A DNA stretch of 64,000 bases from Macrophomina tecta (Eukaryota > Ascomycota > Dothideomycetes > Botryosphaeriales > Botryosphaeriaceae), in NCBI GenBank assembly GCA_024180945.1, contig JAKSGN010000021.1, forward strand, positions 1,240,001-1,304,000, given 5' to 3'. The first letter of the stretch is position 1; every line of letters begins with the position of its first letter. Under the pieces are notes generated by a model. It saw only the letters and a program-made list of their open reading frames with translations. It made no database searches and had not been told where the DNA came from. A program made the translations under genes and the position numbers. This document shows positions 1 to 10,937 of the stretch, piece by piece.

Positions 1-152
1 AGCCCGTTAGCCGGATCAGCGCTCCTCGCTTTAGTAGGAACCTTCATTATCCTCAAGTAGTAGAGATTAGGGCTAGGTGGGAGCTATCTGAGGATTCTCA
101 GGTGTATTGCAACACATCGACGAGGATCCGGTACAGGTGACGTAGGAACACA

Positions 153-1204
153 TCATTGAGTACGACGAAATCCATGACCTTCCTCCGCATATGGCGAATG
201 AATAATCTCAGTGAGACGGCGAGACCGGACCGATGTGCTCCAGCTCCATCGGCTCAGGATAAGAGAAGGCCACCTCCCACCGCTCGTCTGCCGCAGGTGT
301 CGGCGCAGGCTGGGTGAGCCCGTTCTTGTTCGTCCGCCGGTCGCCATACGGCGTGCGGCGCGCAGTTGCCTGAGAGCCATCAGGTTGCTCAGCGTTATAG
401 ACATGCTAATCTGGATGCTTGCCCACATGTTGAGCCATAACAACTCTGAAACTAAAGATTCCCTTCGCGAGATCGCTGCCCGGAGAATCGCGGAGACCAT
501 AGGCAGACGAGCTAGCATGAACGACACGCTCCCCGCAAATCCGACAGAGCTCGTGGCGGAGGATCCCATGGCCAAGGCCTGCGGCAAGGCGACGATAAGG
601 AAATCCGTGATGACGTCCCATGCTGCATTATACCGAACTAGTGGTAGCGATAGATGGACCGCCGTGCGCGCGGGACAATCGTCTAGAAATAGATCAGAAC
701 CGTGAACCGTCCCAGAAACGGCGACATACCACAGTCAACAGTCGAGATCGGATAGCACAACAGAGACGTCAAGTACGTGAACACGGTCGCCGCAAAGACA
801 CAAAGCCAGGCGCGGTACAACGACCTGAGGTTGACGACCAGGCTATACAGCAGGTAAAGGAACTCGAACTTGACCGCCCAGAGCCCGGAGGTGAAGAGGA
901 GCGTCAAGGGAAGTTGGCGCTTGAGCAGGCCGGAAAACGTCTCTGCGAGGTCCTGTCGATGGTCGCGTGACTGCATCCGCGGGCTATCAGAAAGGTACAT
1001 TAAGCTGCGCGTCGTTATCACCGCAAGCACGTCGTGGGCGAAGAGGATGAGAAGAGCAGCGAGGGCGGCGAAGTCGCCGTTCAACAAGCGGCGGTCGAGA
1101 GCGCGCTTATAGCGCTGGTGGATGGAGACACGCAGGATGAACGATATGAGAGCAATGGTAAAGAAAGCCCACGGCAGGGCTTGATGGACGGCTGAAGAGA
1201 GCAT
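153..1204 (-). CDS. Rhodopsin-fold integral membrane protein (Pth11/SAT4-like)
   Basis: Predicted as two exons, 1204-730 and 622-153, giving 314 aa. The intron has a GTATGT donor and a TAATGCAG end, and joining keeps the frame. The protein starts MLSSAVHQALPW and has about seven hydrophobic helices. The exon 2 start reads WDVITDFLIVALP, matching the TD-x-x-I-x-x-LP helix of the fungal rhodopsin domain. A later helix around ELLWLNMWASIQ matches the helix before the last membrane segment of that family. These proteins are plasma-membrane or endomembrane seven-helix proteins of mostly unknown ligand; some resemble Pth11 receptors, but there is no CFEM domain here. The C-terminal 60 residues are low complexity and may hide another intron. 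Family assignment is firm, specific function unknown. Confidence 0.72.
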
Positions 1205-2040
1205 GACGGTGAATGAGACTGGAGGAGCGACGCCGCGGCGGGGGATGGGGGGACTCCACCCCAACGTCGCGTGCTAATGTTACCAGCAGCGACGGTTCAC
1301 ACTCTTGGATTACAACAGAGCACCGTGCCGCCCTGGACCAGCACGTGGTGTCACTGCGAGAGGCGCGGTGGGCAGTGCGGGAGGCGGCGGGCCGCGGGAG
1401 GCGCGCGCTTTTCGAGCGACGCTGCCTAGACACGGCGACAACCAACCAAACTCCCCTGCACGTTGGGCTTCGCATAAAAGGAGCCTGAGATGGCTTGGGC
1501 GAGATAGTGCCCGGGCTGTGTTGGTCGCCGGAGTATTCTGGCTGTCAAATGCTTTTGGTGATCCGAGCGCCACCCATGTCAACTTGAGCTGTGAACCTTG
1601 TCAATCTCTACAGGCACGTTGACTCAGGTGCGAGATGCGTGGGGCACAGCGATTAAGCTCTAGCTTATTCCGACCATTCGGTTTGTAGGATCGGCTAGGA
1701 CAGGTGACTGAAGTAGGAAACCTCCGAAGCGCAGCGATTCAGACTCAGGTGCGTCCCGATATTCCGGAGCCGGGGGATCCGCGAAGACCGCCAACCACTA
1801 ACAGCAGCAGGCTTGGCGGCACCTCTTCAAATGTCCACCAACCCTTATACGGATGTCACTGAGTCGATGTAGCGCAGCATCACCCGGCTACGCGCCGGGG
1901 CACCCCCTCCTAAGGCATCCTTCTTTTGACTTGTTCCCTTGTATTAATTTCTTTCGCAAGCGGAGCTCGTAGATGTTCGACCGCGGGTGGGTCTTGGAGT
2001 AATAAGGGAGCAATTGATTTCGCATAGCTCTAAACTAACG
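1205..2040. other. Intergenic, no gene seen
   Basis: Open frames here are short, overlap on both strands and resemble no family I know. The stretch separates two minus-strand genes and should hold the promoter of the rhodopsin-fold gene. Confidence 0.5.
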
Positions 2041-2904
2041 CTAAACTTGCAATCCAAATCTCGCATTCAGCTCCACAAATTCCTGTCCGACAAATGCAAG
2101 ATCTAAGACGGAGGAAGGGATATAGTAGGAGGCTTGTCGGCCCGCTGATCGTCCGGAGCTGAGAAAATTGCTGCTGCATCTGCTACTGTCCACCATGCTG
2201 CTGCTGTCTCCATTGTCATAGTTACCGCTACTGTCTGACTGTTCGCTGTCATCCAGAAGAAACGATAAGTCGCCAAAGTGGCGCTCGAAAACTCCCTGCG
2301 GCACGTTTCTTAGGCTGATGGAATCTGCGGTAGTACGTGGACTTGTTGCTGGAGTCTCGACGGAAAGCTGATGGCTTTGAGTTGTTATCGTGTGGGAGGC
2401 ACGCTGATGTCCAGCATTCAAAGCCCAGCGACCGCCGCGCACCGTTGATTGCCGGCGGGGAGCGACCGCCAGCTCGCTCGACTTGGCGGTCTCCCGCCGC
2501 CAGAGGAATCTTGAGAGGAACAGAGCGCCGACAATTATCAGCGCGACTGGAACGACGGTTGCCGCTACAAGAGCCGCCGTCTTGCCGGCGGACATGGGCG
2601 GAAACCAGACAACGGTGGCCCAGGGCACTTCCGCTGCAGTGAAGGAGCCGTCTGGGGGGGTCGACGCATTTGTGGGTGGCGTCGGAACAGATACAACTGA
2701 AGTATGGGTCTCAAGGGAAACGTGCGGTAAGATGGTGCGGGAAGCTTGATGCAGCGTCGCTGGCGAGGGTGTGTAGCTTAGAGGAGAGGTGGAAGAGAAG
2801 TTTAGGAATGGCGGGTTGTCGGGCGATTGTTGGCCAAGAGCTCGAGCAAAGGGTCGGCCGTGAGATGCTCGGATTGGCATCATCGTACGGCAAGTCATGA
2901 ACAA
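2041..2904 (-). CDS. Single-pass membrane protein with Ser/Thr-rich ectodomain, unknown
   Basis: Intronless 287-aa frame starting at the ATG at 2904. Residues 1-110 are rich in Ser, Thr and Pro. One strong hydrophobic segment follows at about 112-134 (AALVAATVVPVALIIVGALF), ended by a basic stop-transfer stretch (SRFLWRRET). The cytoplasmic tail of about 150 residues is Ser-rich with an acidic run (LLDDSEQSDSS). This is the layout of fungal wall-sensor-like or Mid2-like proteins, but no signature residue proves that. There is no clear signal peptide, so the N-terminus may be incomplete or lie in a missed upstream exon. I do not recognise a family. Confidence 0.5.
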   Translation of the reverse strand: MFMTCRTMMPIRASHGRPFARALGQQSPDNPPFLNFSSTSPLSYTPSPATLHQASRTILPHVSLETHTSVVSVPTPPTNASTPPDGSFTAAEVPWATVVWFPPMSAGKTAALVAATVVPVALIIVGALFLSRFLWRRETAKSSELAVAPRRQSTVRGGRWALNAGHQRASHTITTQSHQLSVETPATSPRTTADSISLRNVPQGVFERHFGDLSFLLDDSEQSDSSGNYDNGDSSSMVDSSRCSSNFLSSGRSAGRQASYYIPSSVLDLAFVGQEFVELNARFGLQV

Positions 2905-3360
2905 GGCTGTGACAGAAAAAATATGCCCCGTTGGATCGTGACAAAGAGAATGGTCCTGGTCGCGAGGGTGATAGCTCGATTTCTATGCCATCCGGCGGCG
3001 TCGACAGCGTTCTGGTCTATAGCTTTCTGATTTGCTGTTGGTTTCCCCAAATGCGCCCAGCGCTTCCAACGGTGGCGGTGACCGCGGTGTTCTATTTTCA
3101 CAACTTGCGGCACTGATACAGGCGCGCGCTTCAACACTAACATCAGGGTTGAGCGGCGAGGACGAGCTGAAAAAGAGCTGTCACCCGCTTTGTGCCAAAG
3201 ATAGGTTGGTGGTTCCAGGGTGCGATGTTGCTGCGCCGTGGCGTCTCGCACACCACTATCGGCATCGAGCACTCAGGAATGTCTGGACAGCCTTAGCTGT
3301 TTCATGACCAGAGCGATGATCAACGGCGACGATCACACCAAGATCTGGCCTGCTTTTTGC

Positions 3361-3367
3361 CTATAAA
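3361..3367 (+). promoter_or_regulatory. TATA box
   Basis: TATAAAG about 54 nt before the first candidate ATG of the next gene. Confidence 0.4.
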
Positions 3368-3419
3368 GCCTATCAAGATATCCTCACATTGGTCTTTTGC
3401 TCTGCAACCCCAGCACCAT

Positions 3420-4363
3420 ATGGAACATCAAGGCACGCATATCGTCACTTCTTTATCAAACTCTGCCTTTCCAGATACCATGGACCGCCAGAACCCCGAA
3501 CTCATGTCGCAGTCAGCCATGTCCTCCTCTGCCCAGGGTTTTGCGAGACAACAAAGCTCTGGGTTCATACCTTCAGTCCAACCCTCCTCTGACTATAGCA
3601 TGGGAAATCAGAGCTCTGATTCCATGGCACCCTTGATTGTGTCTTCCTCTATTCGAGGCACCATGGGCCAGCAGAGCTCTGAATTTGCGCACCACTCGAC
3701 GACGCCATCCTGTTCTACACAGTACAGAATGCCCCAGCAGAGTTCGACGGAGCTTATGGCACCATCCACTTCCACCTCATCTGACCAAAGTGTGGTTGAG
3801 GGACGGGAATGTATTGCAAATCTCATAAGAAGTCCTCGACTAATAAACCACAGGAATCCCACCATCCGCCCAGCCACCCTTCTATGAGGATCGACCTCAA
3901 CACCCTGCAAGGTTTTTACAATCGAGAGCAAGCTGCTGTCGAGTATTCGCGGATGCATGCACGCTACGGGAACCACTTACTGAGCCAGCTAAACTTTTGG
4001 AAACAAGCCTTTACCAACTTGCAAGCCGCATATGGGCAGCTCCAGACCGACCACACCGCCCTCCTCACCAGATACGAGCTCGCAATTTCTCACAACATAG
4101 ATGCAGGGCCAATAATCATGGAAAATATGGCACTGAAGCGCAGATTGGCTAGTATTGAGTGGGGGAGTCAAGTCCAAAACGGAGCCATCCAGCCAGGCCA
4201 AACTGAAGGCTTCCCGAATACAAATGACGGTAAGTGGTGGACGCCTGCTAACTACTTAAAGCGCTAACCACTGACAGCAACACCCATCGATGACGATTCC
4301 GATTGTTCCGACTACTCGGACTACTCTTGCCCCGATGATTCCTGCAGAGAGTACACCTGTTAG
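3420..4363 (+). CDS. Small coiled-coil protein with QSS repeats, unknown
   Basis: Three exons predicted: 3420-3791, 3854-4228, 4284-4363. Intron 1 is GTGGTT...CTAATAAACCACAG; intron 2 is GTAAGT...GCTAAC...GACAG. Both keep the frame. The N-terminal third has five or six imperfect copies of a motif M-x-[NQ]-Q-S-S about 20-30 residues apart. The middle is a helical segment (LLSQLNFWKQAF, then RYELAISHNIDAGP and NMALKR). The last exon gives a short acidic tail rich in Asp, Ser, Tyr and Cys. An alternative start with a better context is the ATG at 3480. The helical part is clearly paralogous to the minus-strand gene at 11318-11711. Function unknown. Confidence 0.6.
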
Positions 4364-4487
4364 AGTGAAAGTGTCCCGCCAACACAAAGCTGGCCGTGTG
4401 TTGCCTGCATGGACACACCAAGAATGTCCCGTAGATGATAGCTTACACTATACGCTTTATTTTTCGCCCTTCCCATTTACTTTACTG

Positions 4488-5634
4488 CTAGGCCGTGATG
4501 TTACCGCAGAGTCCGTCTCGAGGCCCAGCGCAATCTTCGTTCGCCAGCTCTTGCGGTGGAGTGAAAACGCAGCCAGGATTCTCCTCGTTCGGCTGCAGAG
4601 AGAAGACAGAACATTTCTCGATCATGCCAGACATGTCCGTGCATTCAACTATGGCCCGCTGCAGGATATCTGTCCGCCATCCGTTCATGAAGTCGCCGTG
4701 GTAGCCGTAGCCTGTCAGAAGTCAACTCGCCAGCCTGCGTTGCGATCAAGCACCACACATACCGGTCGTGTCTTTGTTGCTGAGAATAAATTCTCCCTGT
4801 AAATCTTTGTAAGCGTACGTATCCCAAATTGTCTCGAAAAGCAAAGCCGGGAGATGTTGAGGGTAATCTTCTGGACAGTTCCCGTCCATCACTTGGTCCG
4901 GGTACGCGAGATGTGACTTGTGGTCGGTCGCGTTGGCTTCTCCGTTCCAACACGAAGGAAACATGAGCTCTAGCCGCAGACCATCGAGGCATTGGGCATC
5001 CGTGAATGACTTCGGCGGTAGATAATGCCGGGCCAGGCTAGGCTCCGCGGGTGCGCTGTAATTGAGACAGTTGAAACCTATTGCTCGCTGATAGAGAGAA
5101 TCTTGACTTAAGCTGTCAAACTGCGACGCGGTGAAGGAGCGCCTTGTTGAGTTGCCTGCGACCATACTGAAATATGGAGGGAACGGCTGGACCGTCTCGC
5201 CGTGTAGGAAATAGTATCTGCTGCGGTCAGCCCTGCCGAGAGGTATCGCCGTATGATCACACACACTAGCATCCCTCCTTTTTGAGGCAGAACTTCTGTA
5301 GTTCCATCAGCGTGGACGAACATTAAAGAAGGAGTCCAGTAGGCGGATTTATCTTGCACAGCGGCGCAGGAAGTGCAATTCGAAGCCAGCAGGTCGGGGT
5401 ACGTGGTGTTGAGGGAAAAATCTAATTTGTGGTGAGCACAACTCGCAAGGTGTGTAGGAGGGACTGACTGTTTCCCCCGTGGATTGCGTGCGCATGTTCT
5501 GATACTATTCCTGGCGATATGATGGGATCCATCCGTGCCAAGCCGGTACGAGTCCGACAGGGCATCCTCCAGAACGCTTCGCACGAGCCCGCGAAGGCGC
5601 AGAGACTGAGAGCCACGAGCGTAAAGGAAGCCAT
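4488..5634 (-). CDS. Secreted DUF1996 protein
   Basis: Four exons: 5634-5469, 5421-5265, 5217-4763, 4711-4488; total 1002 nt, 333 aa. Introns are 47, 47 and 51 nt, with donors GTCAGT, GTGTGA and GTATGT. The first 20 residues (MASFTLVALSLCAFAGSCEA) are a signal peptide. It is followed by the family hallmarks FWRMPCRTRTGLARMDPI, SEHAHAIHGG, SCAAVQDKSAYWTPSL, FPSCWNG, a DHKSHLAYP segment, and GYGYHGDFMNGW after the last intron. Each junction restores one of these conserved strings, which supports the model strongly. DUF1996 proteins are secreted and of unknown activity, sometimes fused to WSC domains; no WSC domain is present here. Length matches the family core. Confidence 0.9.
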
Positions 5635-5669
5635 GACGGGTTCAGGATAGAGTCAATAGACAGGCCGAG

Positions 5670-5670
<1 letters not shown>

Positions 5671-5701
<31 letters not shown>
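5671..5701. repeat. (AT)n microsatellite
   Basis: About fifteen TA units in a row, just upstream of the DUF1996 start codon, within its likely promoter. Confidence 0.9.
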
Positions 5702-5703
<2 letters not shown>

Positions 5704-6336
5704 GTGTAAACGCTGCCCGCGGTTATTTTTCTTCCTAGCACCATCGAAGGGGGTCAGAATTTATCTTGCGCGCTTATTCTGACCACAGACCCATGGGTAA
5801 AGAAAAAAGGTAATGGCCTACAAATAAATATCTTGGCCCACAGCTTCGTGAACGCGATAAGCTCCACGCTCATCGCTCTTTATAGCTTCTGTACGCTCAC
5901 TTCGTTTCTTAGCGCGTTTCCCATCGCTCATCGCTCATGCGTTTCGGATTCGAGTTGGAGATATGCTCGCTGACGGTACGGTTTATCGTATTCGAGGTGT
6001 CAAGGGGAGAGCGCCCGCGGGACTCGGGACCGAGGGGGATGATCGCTCCTCTTCGCAGGCGGTGGATAGATCGCTCGCCACCGCCATCCACGCCTTTGAA
6101 TTTCTCCCCGCCGGACTCACCACCGCCTGACTACTCCCTTAGAAGCCACGAGAACTAAGCACCTGGCACCTTGTTAGTTGCATGAAGAGTTCCAGCGTTC
6201 ACAACGTAATACCAAGCGAAGTTATGGGGCAGAAAGTGGAAATAAGAACAGCGGTCAGAATCCTTCATATGTAGACAATGAATATATGGCGCTTAAGAGC
6301 ACGCACGCTATCAAAGTTTCATTTGGTTAAGATCTA
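5702..6336. other. Intergenic, no gene seen
   Basis: Contains short direct repeats of CGCTCATCGCTC type near 5870-5940. No frame here looks coding. It lies upstream of the DUF1996 gene and downstream of the MADS-like gene. Confidence 0.5.
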
Positions 6337-6755
6337 CTACAAAGCCCACTGGTTTCTTTCCTCTGGCCCATTTCGGGCGAGCGTCATTGATGGTGGCTTC
6401 CGTAGGGTTGGCAAAGCCGGAGGTCGGCCAGAGCGCTGGTCTGACTTGAACACGGGGAAATCGTCAGGCTTTTTGACGACTGCCGGTGGGAGGGCTTTCT
6501 TCTGACGGGATCAGTCGGTCTCTCTACACCTGCGCACCGCTTACCTACAATCTGCTCTGCCGTTGGCGGCCACCCATCGCGGTCGGAAGATGAAAAAGCG
6601 TAGTATTTACCGTCTTTGTAGGCCACGACGTAAATATCCGCCCCGAACTGCGCTGCAATCTCGTGAGCTCTGCGGAGGAAGTTCATGATCCGTTTTCTGT
6701 AGCGCTCCTTCCAAGCACGAGTCGGTTTGGAGTCCATGACTGCGGATATTCTCAT
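6337..6755 (-). CDS. Short MADS-box-like protein
   Basis: Two exons, 6755-6549 and 6501-6337, joined over a 47-nt intron (GTAGGT donor, CCGTCAG end); 123 aa. Residues about 12-55 (RKRIMNFLRRAHEIAAQFGA, then DIYVVAYKDGKYYAFSSSD) follow the MADS pattern of a basic helix, then alternating strands ending in F-S-S. The rest (WPPT, ALPPAVVKKPDDFPVF) matches a class of short ascomycete proteins with a MADS-like core and no K-box. A second start codon lies at 6737. Such proteins could bind DNA, but the first basic part is shorter than in true MADS factors, so DNA binding is inference. It is divergent from the ferric reductase gene, with 198 bp between start codons. Confidence 0.65.
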
Positions 6756-6953
6756 GCTTTCTTCGGTTCTGGGGAGGTGGGTGTTACCCGCATAATATAT
6801 AAGCATGCATTGACCTGGGTCAAAAAGTGTCCATCATCCCTGGCCAACCAACAACAAGCAAGCCTTCGTCCGAAAATATTTTGAGGTACATGAAGGTGGC
6901 GGGTACTTAAAGCGGTCACTGCACGAGGGGCAGGTGCGGCAGGCCTTTCGGAG
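6756..6953. promoter_or_regulatory. Short bidirectional promoter
   Basis: The 198 bp between the MADS-like gene and the ferric reductase gene must carry both promoters. A TATATAAG element lies at about 6798-6805. Shared control of the two genes is inference. Confidence 0.45.
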
Positions 6954-8785
6954 ATGGGGTCCTGGGCAAACGCACCCATTTGGTACGCAGCGGTGCTGGG
7001 CGGTCTGTTATCGCTGCTACTGACCCTGCGATTCGCCCGTATCATTGCTACCATCATGTACTTTCGCTTCAGACCGACAGTTCTGGCCCATCTTGTCTAT
7101 TCGGAAAGTCCGCCGCCGTTTCGATCCGTCTCGCGGCTTGCGGCAATCTTCGGCGTCATCTACGTCGCGGCTAACGCTGTTCCTCTGGCAGTAGGCACGA
7201 TATCGCTCGAAGAAGCAGGATCTAGAGCGGGTTTGGTGGCGCTCGCTAACGTCATCTTCCTGACGCTAGGGCCCCTCAGTTTGGTGGCAGGGTGCTTTGG
7301 CTGGTCCCTCGCGCGGCAGCGCCACCTGCATGCTTGCGTCGGCCTTGTAGTATTTCTGGAAGTTCTCATCCACGCTGTGATCGCCATCTCTTCTGAAGGC
7401 TTCCATCTCAGCCGGTCCAACTCTCTCGGTGTTGCTGTAAGTTGACTGAACCGCCACCCTCAGATATCCCCAACATCTCATGCTTAAGCACACGAAGCAC
7501 AGCGCCAAACCGTCCACGGAACACTCACTAACTCAGGGCTAGGGGGGAGCGGCGGTTGCAGCTTCTTGTCTCTCCGGTATACTCCTTGTACAGGGCAGGC
7601 TATACGAGCTCGCGTTCGCATTCCACTCACTTTTGTGGAAGGTGTTCGTCGCAGGCCTTTGGATCCACATCACCTCAGTTACCATCACGGCCAAGGTCCT
7701 GCGCATTGTTGCGACGGCGTTCCCATTGATCACACTGTCCTGGACGTGGCTTCGCATCGCGTGGCGCAACTTTAGCTGGACACGTGGAAGGACGACGGCC
7801 AGCGTTCGCCATGCAGGCGACGCACTGCAGATAAGAATTACGTCTCCGAGGCCGTGGAAGGTGGCTGCCGGCCAGTACGTCTACCTTACTGTGCCGAGAG
7901 CTAGCGCATTTTCCATCTTCCAACGGCACCCGTTCACTATATCCTGGTGGAGGCGTCTTGGCGACTCGCTCGAGGTGACACTCCTTATACAACCGCGGGA
8001 CGGCTTCACAAAAGTGTTGGAGCAGCTGATCGACAGCGACGTCAGCGCGTGGATTGACGGCCCTTACGGCAGTGGCCATAACCTCGACAATTTTGGCACC
8101 GTCGTACTATTTTCCACCGGCATCGGTATATGGTCTCATCTCTTATACGTCAGCGAGCTTGTCAAGGGCTACAGGCAAGGGTTAGTCAAAGCGACATCCA
8201 TACGGCTCCATTGGCGCGTGGACAGAGATGGTAGTCCTCGTCACCCGCTCATGATTGTTGCCGCTAACGTCACGGCAGGACAGCAACGAGACGCCAAGCT
8301 TATCATGGACAAACTCCTAGAGGAGGATAGGATTGAGCGTGTAGGTGCACGAAGTCAGACTTTCAATGTGTACACCGCTAACATAGAGACTAGCGTCTAG
8401 CGATCTGTATCTACGTGCCCGATAGACAACAACATCTACCCCGGTCGAGGGGCCAAGCGGGGATGACGCAGGGCCGAAGGATTCTCACCAAGTTCGAAGA
8501 ACCTGTTATCGGAGCCATAGTCGAAGAAGTCCTGCCGGAAGATGGAAGAAAAGTCGTGATCTCGGGTAAGTGCCCGCGCAGATTGCCGAGCGGCCGCTAA
8601 TGATTGCAGTAAGCGCATACAACCGATACGGCACCGCTTTCAGGCGAGCGCTCGCAAAGAGCCCGCCCAGAGATGTGTCTCTCATCTGGGAGGAGTTTCA
8701 ACCCCCAGGCGGCGAACCAGGGCGCGGCCGGTCGGAGCTCATCCGAAGAGACCACATGAGCTTCCAGTGTAGAGGAGACCCTTGA
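6954..8785 (+). CDS. Ferric reductase-like transmembrane protein (FRE family)
   Basis: Four exons: 6954-7436, 7543-8340, 8394-8565, 8610-8785; 542 aa. Introns are 106, 53, 44 nt (GTAAGT, GTAGGT, GTAAGT donors). Several N-terminal helices carry two His-x13-His pairs, LHACVG...LIHA and FHSLLW...LWIH, which bind the two haems in this family. Then come an FAD-binding RHPFTISWW (HPFT motif), DGPYG, and an NADPH-site remnant STGIGIW. The usual Cys-Gly near the C-terminus is replaced by VSAYNRYG, and the usual GGIG is altered, so nucleotide binding may be weakened. The family reduces extracellular ferric iron or copper using cytoplasmic NADPH. Its N-terminus starts directly in the membrane domain. 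FRE genes are a recurrent Starship cargo class. Confidence 0.85.
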
Positions 8786-8882
8786 TTCTGGTGGACGTGC
8801 AGATTCTACAAAAGGTTTGTTTGATTATATAGGTCATACACACGATAAAAACAGGTAGATATTCATATATGTTCTGCTACAG

Positions 8883-9314
8883 CTACGCGTGCATATTATC
8901 TATGTAAAATCTCTCCCACGCCTCTTGCGACGTTTTCATGCCTAACTCAACCTTCCATGCCGCCTGAAGCAATTCTGTGCTCAGTTCGAAGAGTGTCTGC
9001 TTTTCGCCCTCGGAGAGCCGACCGTCAGCGAACCTCTCTTCGATGCGCGTACGAACAGACATTACGCGAGACAAAAATCGCTGCGAGTGCACGAAGCAGT
9101 CCCTGTAGAACTGGATCTCCAGACGAAGCCTGCAGTTTTCCCTAGTGAGCTCCTCAATCCTCTCGCGAAAATCGCCTGACGAGGTCTTGCTTCCAGAGCC
9201 TACGCGCGTATGCAATGCCTCAAGCGCCACCGTCGAGCCGGCGTTCATGCCGATCCGCTCGTCAATCGAGTTCAGTTCCGGGGGACCGTCTGCCGCCTTT
9301 TGAGCAATGGTCAT
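8883..9314 (-). CDS. Small coiled-coil protein, unknown
   Basis: Intronless 143-aa frame from the ATG at 9314. A heptad-like helix spans about residues 48-90 (RERIEELTRENCRLRLEIQF) and continues with charged helical sequence to the end. No family recognised. It is convergent with the ferric reductase gene (98 bp between ends). Confidence 0.6.
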   Translation of the reverse strand: MTIAQKAADGPPELNSIDERIGMNAGSTVALEALHTRVGSGSKTSSGDFRERIEELTRENCRLRLEIQFYRDCFVHSQRFLSRVMSVRTRIEERFADGRLSEGEKQTLFELSTELLQAAWKVELGMKTSQEAWERFYIDNMHA

Positions 9315-9628
9315 ATTGATTTGGAGTCTTCGCAAAGATGAGCGAAGGAAAAGAACGGAGAAAGGGCGGGTAGAAAAGAAAGAAGGAGGAGAGTCTCGTA
9401 GTTATGCGCCTGTCAGCCTTAGTAAAATAAATACTCTGGTAAATTCAGCAGCCTTCTCGAGCCTTCCCCGTGCCCTCCCAATGAGTGAGCGTTCTGATGT
9501 GCGTACCCAAAAAACATTCTCGACTCTGATGCTTCCAAAAAAAAAAAAAAAAAAATTGATAAGGATCCTTCCAAAGGTCAGCTGCGTATCCGGGCAGCCT
9601 CTGGCTCGAGCTTCGAAGCACAAGGATA
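9315..9628. other. Flank of the transposon, poly-A tract
   Basis: Holds a run of about 18 A near 9538-9556 and the likely promoter of the minus-strand gene at 8883. No coding frame supported. Confidence 0.5.
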
Positions 9629-9658
9629 CCGCACCCGTGCAAAAGTCAGGGCGCACGG
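9629..9658 (+). repeat. Left terminal inverted repeat
   Basis: Thirty bases identical to the reverse complement of 10908-10937. Confidence 0.95.
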
Positions 9659-9716
9659 ACGTGCACGAGTCAAAACAACAACGTACCCTCTTCATCCCTT
9701 GCCTCATTACACCACC

Positions 9717-10803
9717 ATGCAGCGCATCTTTGGACGCGAAATTTCAGGCAATGCTAGGCAAAGGCATCAGCTTTCACATGATCAACGAGTTTCGGTTATT
9801 ACACAATCGCAAGATGGTAAATCTGGGCGTCAAATTGCCCGTGAGACTCGCTTCTCAGAACACGCAATTAGGAGCTGCATCAACCACTACAATACGACTG
9901 GCCAGATTGATCTAACACCTCGTACTGGCCGTCCCCCAAAGTCAGCCTTCGCACGGAGCGCCAGATTATTCGTTTTGTTAACCGGTTCCCAAAACTTAAG
10001 CACAGCCAGGTGATTAAGCAACTCCAGTTATCTATCCATAAAGATACGCTCAGGCGTATTCTACGCAAGAACCATATTACCAAATGGCGTGCAAAGAATC
10101 GGCCTTGGATCTCTCAAGCGAATGCCCGCATTCGGTACCAATATGCAAAGAAATACCGGTATAAGAGCTGGAGATGGTGGATGAGGGTTACGTTCGGTGA
10201 TGAGTGCTCAGTTGAGCAGGGCTCTGGCCACGCACCAAGCTGGGTTTTCCGTACGCCTGGCCAGCAAAAGTGGGACCAAAGCCGGCTTAATACACGGCCA
10301 CTTGGCAAGAAGGCAAGATGTATGGTATGGGGTGGCTTTTCAGGCCAGCTAGGGGTGTCTGATTTACACGTTATGGAGCGTGATTTGGACTCTCCTAGGC
10401 AAGGCTATACTGCCAAATCCTATATCAAAGTACTGGAGGAACAGGTGCCAAGAAACTACGACTATGGTATGTACTGGTTACAAGATGGTGCTGGTATTCA
10501 TCGGGCGAACCGGGTGAAGAAATGGCTGCGTGATCACCAAATTAGGTGCATTACTCACCCCCATATTCGCCTGATCTGAACCTCCAGGAATACCTTTGGT
10601 GGCCACTAAAGATGAAGCTTCAAGAGATTGCGCCATTTATTGAGCTTGAGAAGAATCCTGAGCGCGTGGAGGCATTACTAGCTGAGTGGTTACCTAGGGC
10701 ATACGCATTGGTGGAAAAACCAAGCCTTAAAGCGCTTTGTAAAAGTATGCCACAACGGCTTGTAGATGTTATTCAAGCTGGTGGCTATCAAACTCGCTGG
10801 TAG
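9717..10803 (+). pseudogene. Tc1-type transposase, two frameshifts
   Basis: About 360 aa. The N-terminal part has a helix-turn-helix (LSHDQRVSVITQSQ, SGRQIARETRFSEHAI) followed by GRPPK, the usual linker. The DDE domain shows TFGDECSVEQ, MVWGGFSG, LQDGAGIH and YSPDLNLQEYLW; counted across the second frameshift the last Asp-to-Glu spacing is 34, as in Tc1 (DD34E). One-base frameshifts lie near 9940 and near 10558, both in or next to runs of five C. No other stop interrupts the frame. The two breaks are either real inactivation or homopolymer assembly errors. Confidence 0.88.
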
Positions 10804-10907
10804 CCTAGCTTTATAAAGAATCAACTCTTACTGCATTTGAGCAACTCCTTGTTGAATAATACGACTCCAAAGTATTGGTGTTGGTGGCAGGATAATTAGC
10901 GCCTTGG

Positions 10908-10937
10908 CCGTGCGCCCTGACTTTTGCACGGGTGCGG
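10908..10937 (-). repeat. Right terminal inverted repeat
   Basis: Perfect reverse complement of 9629-9658, followed by TA. Confidence 0.95.

Larger units (their letters stand above)
9629..10937 (+). mobile_element. Tc1/mariner element, 1309 bp
   Basis: Perfect 30-bp terminal inverted repeats (left CCGCACCCGTGCAAAAGTCA..., right its complement) are flanked on both sides by TA, the expected Tc1/mariner target duplication (9627-9628 and 10938-10939). A single transposase frame with two frameshifts lies inside. The identical inverted repeats and lack of stop codons apart from the indels suggest recent insertion. It lies between two small coiled-coil genes and does not break a gene I can recognise. 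Confidence 0.92.
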
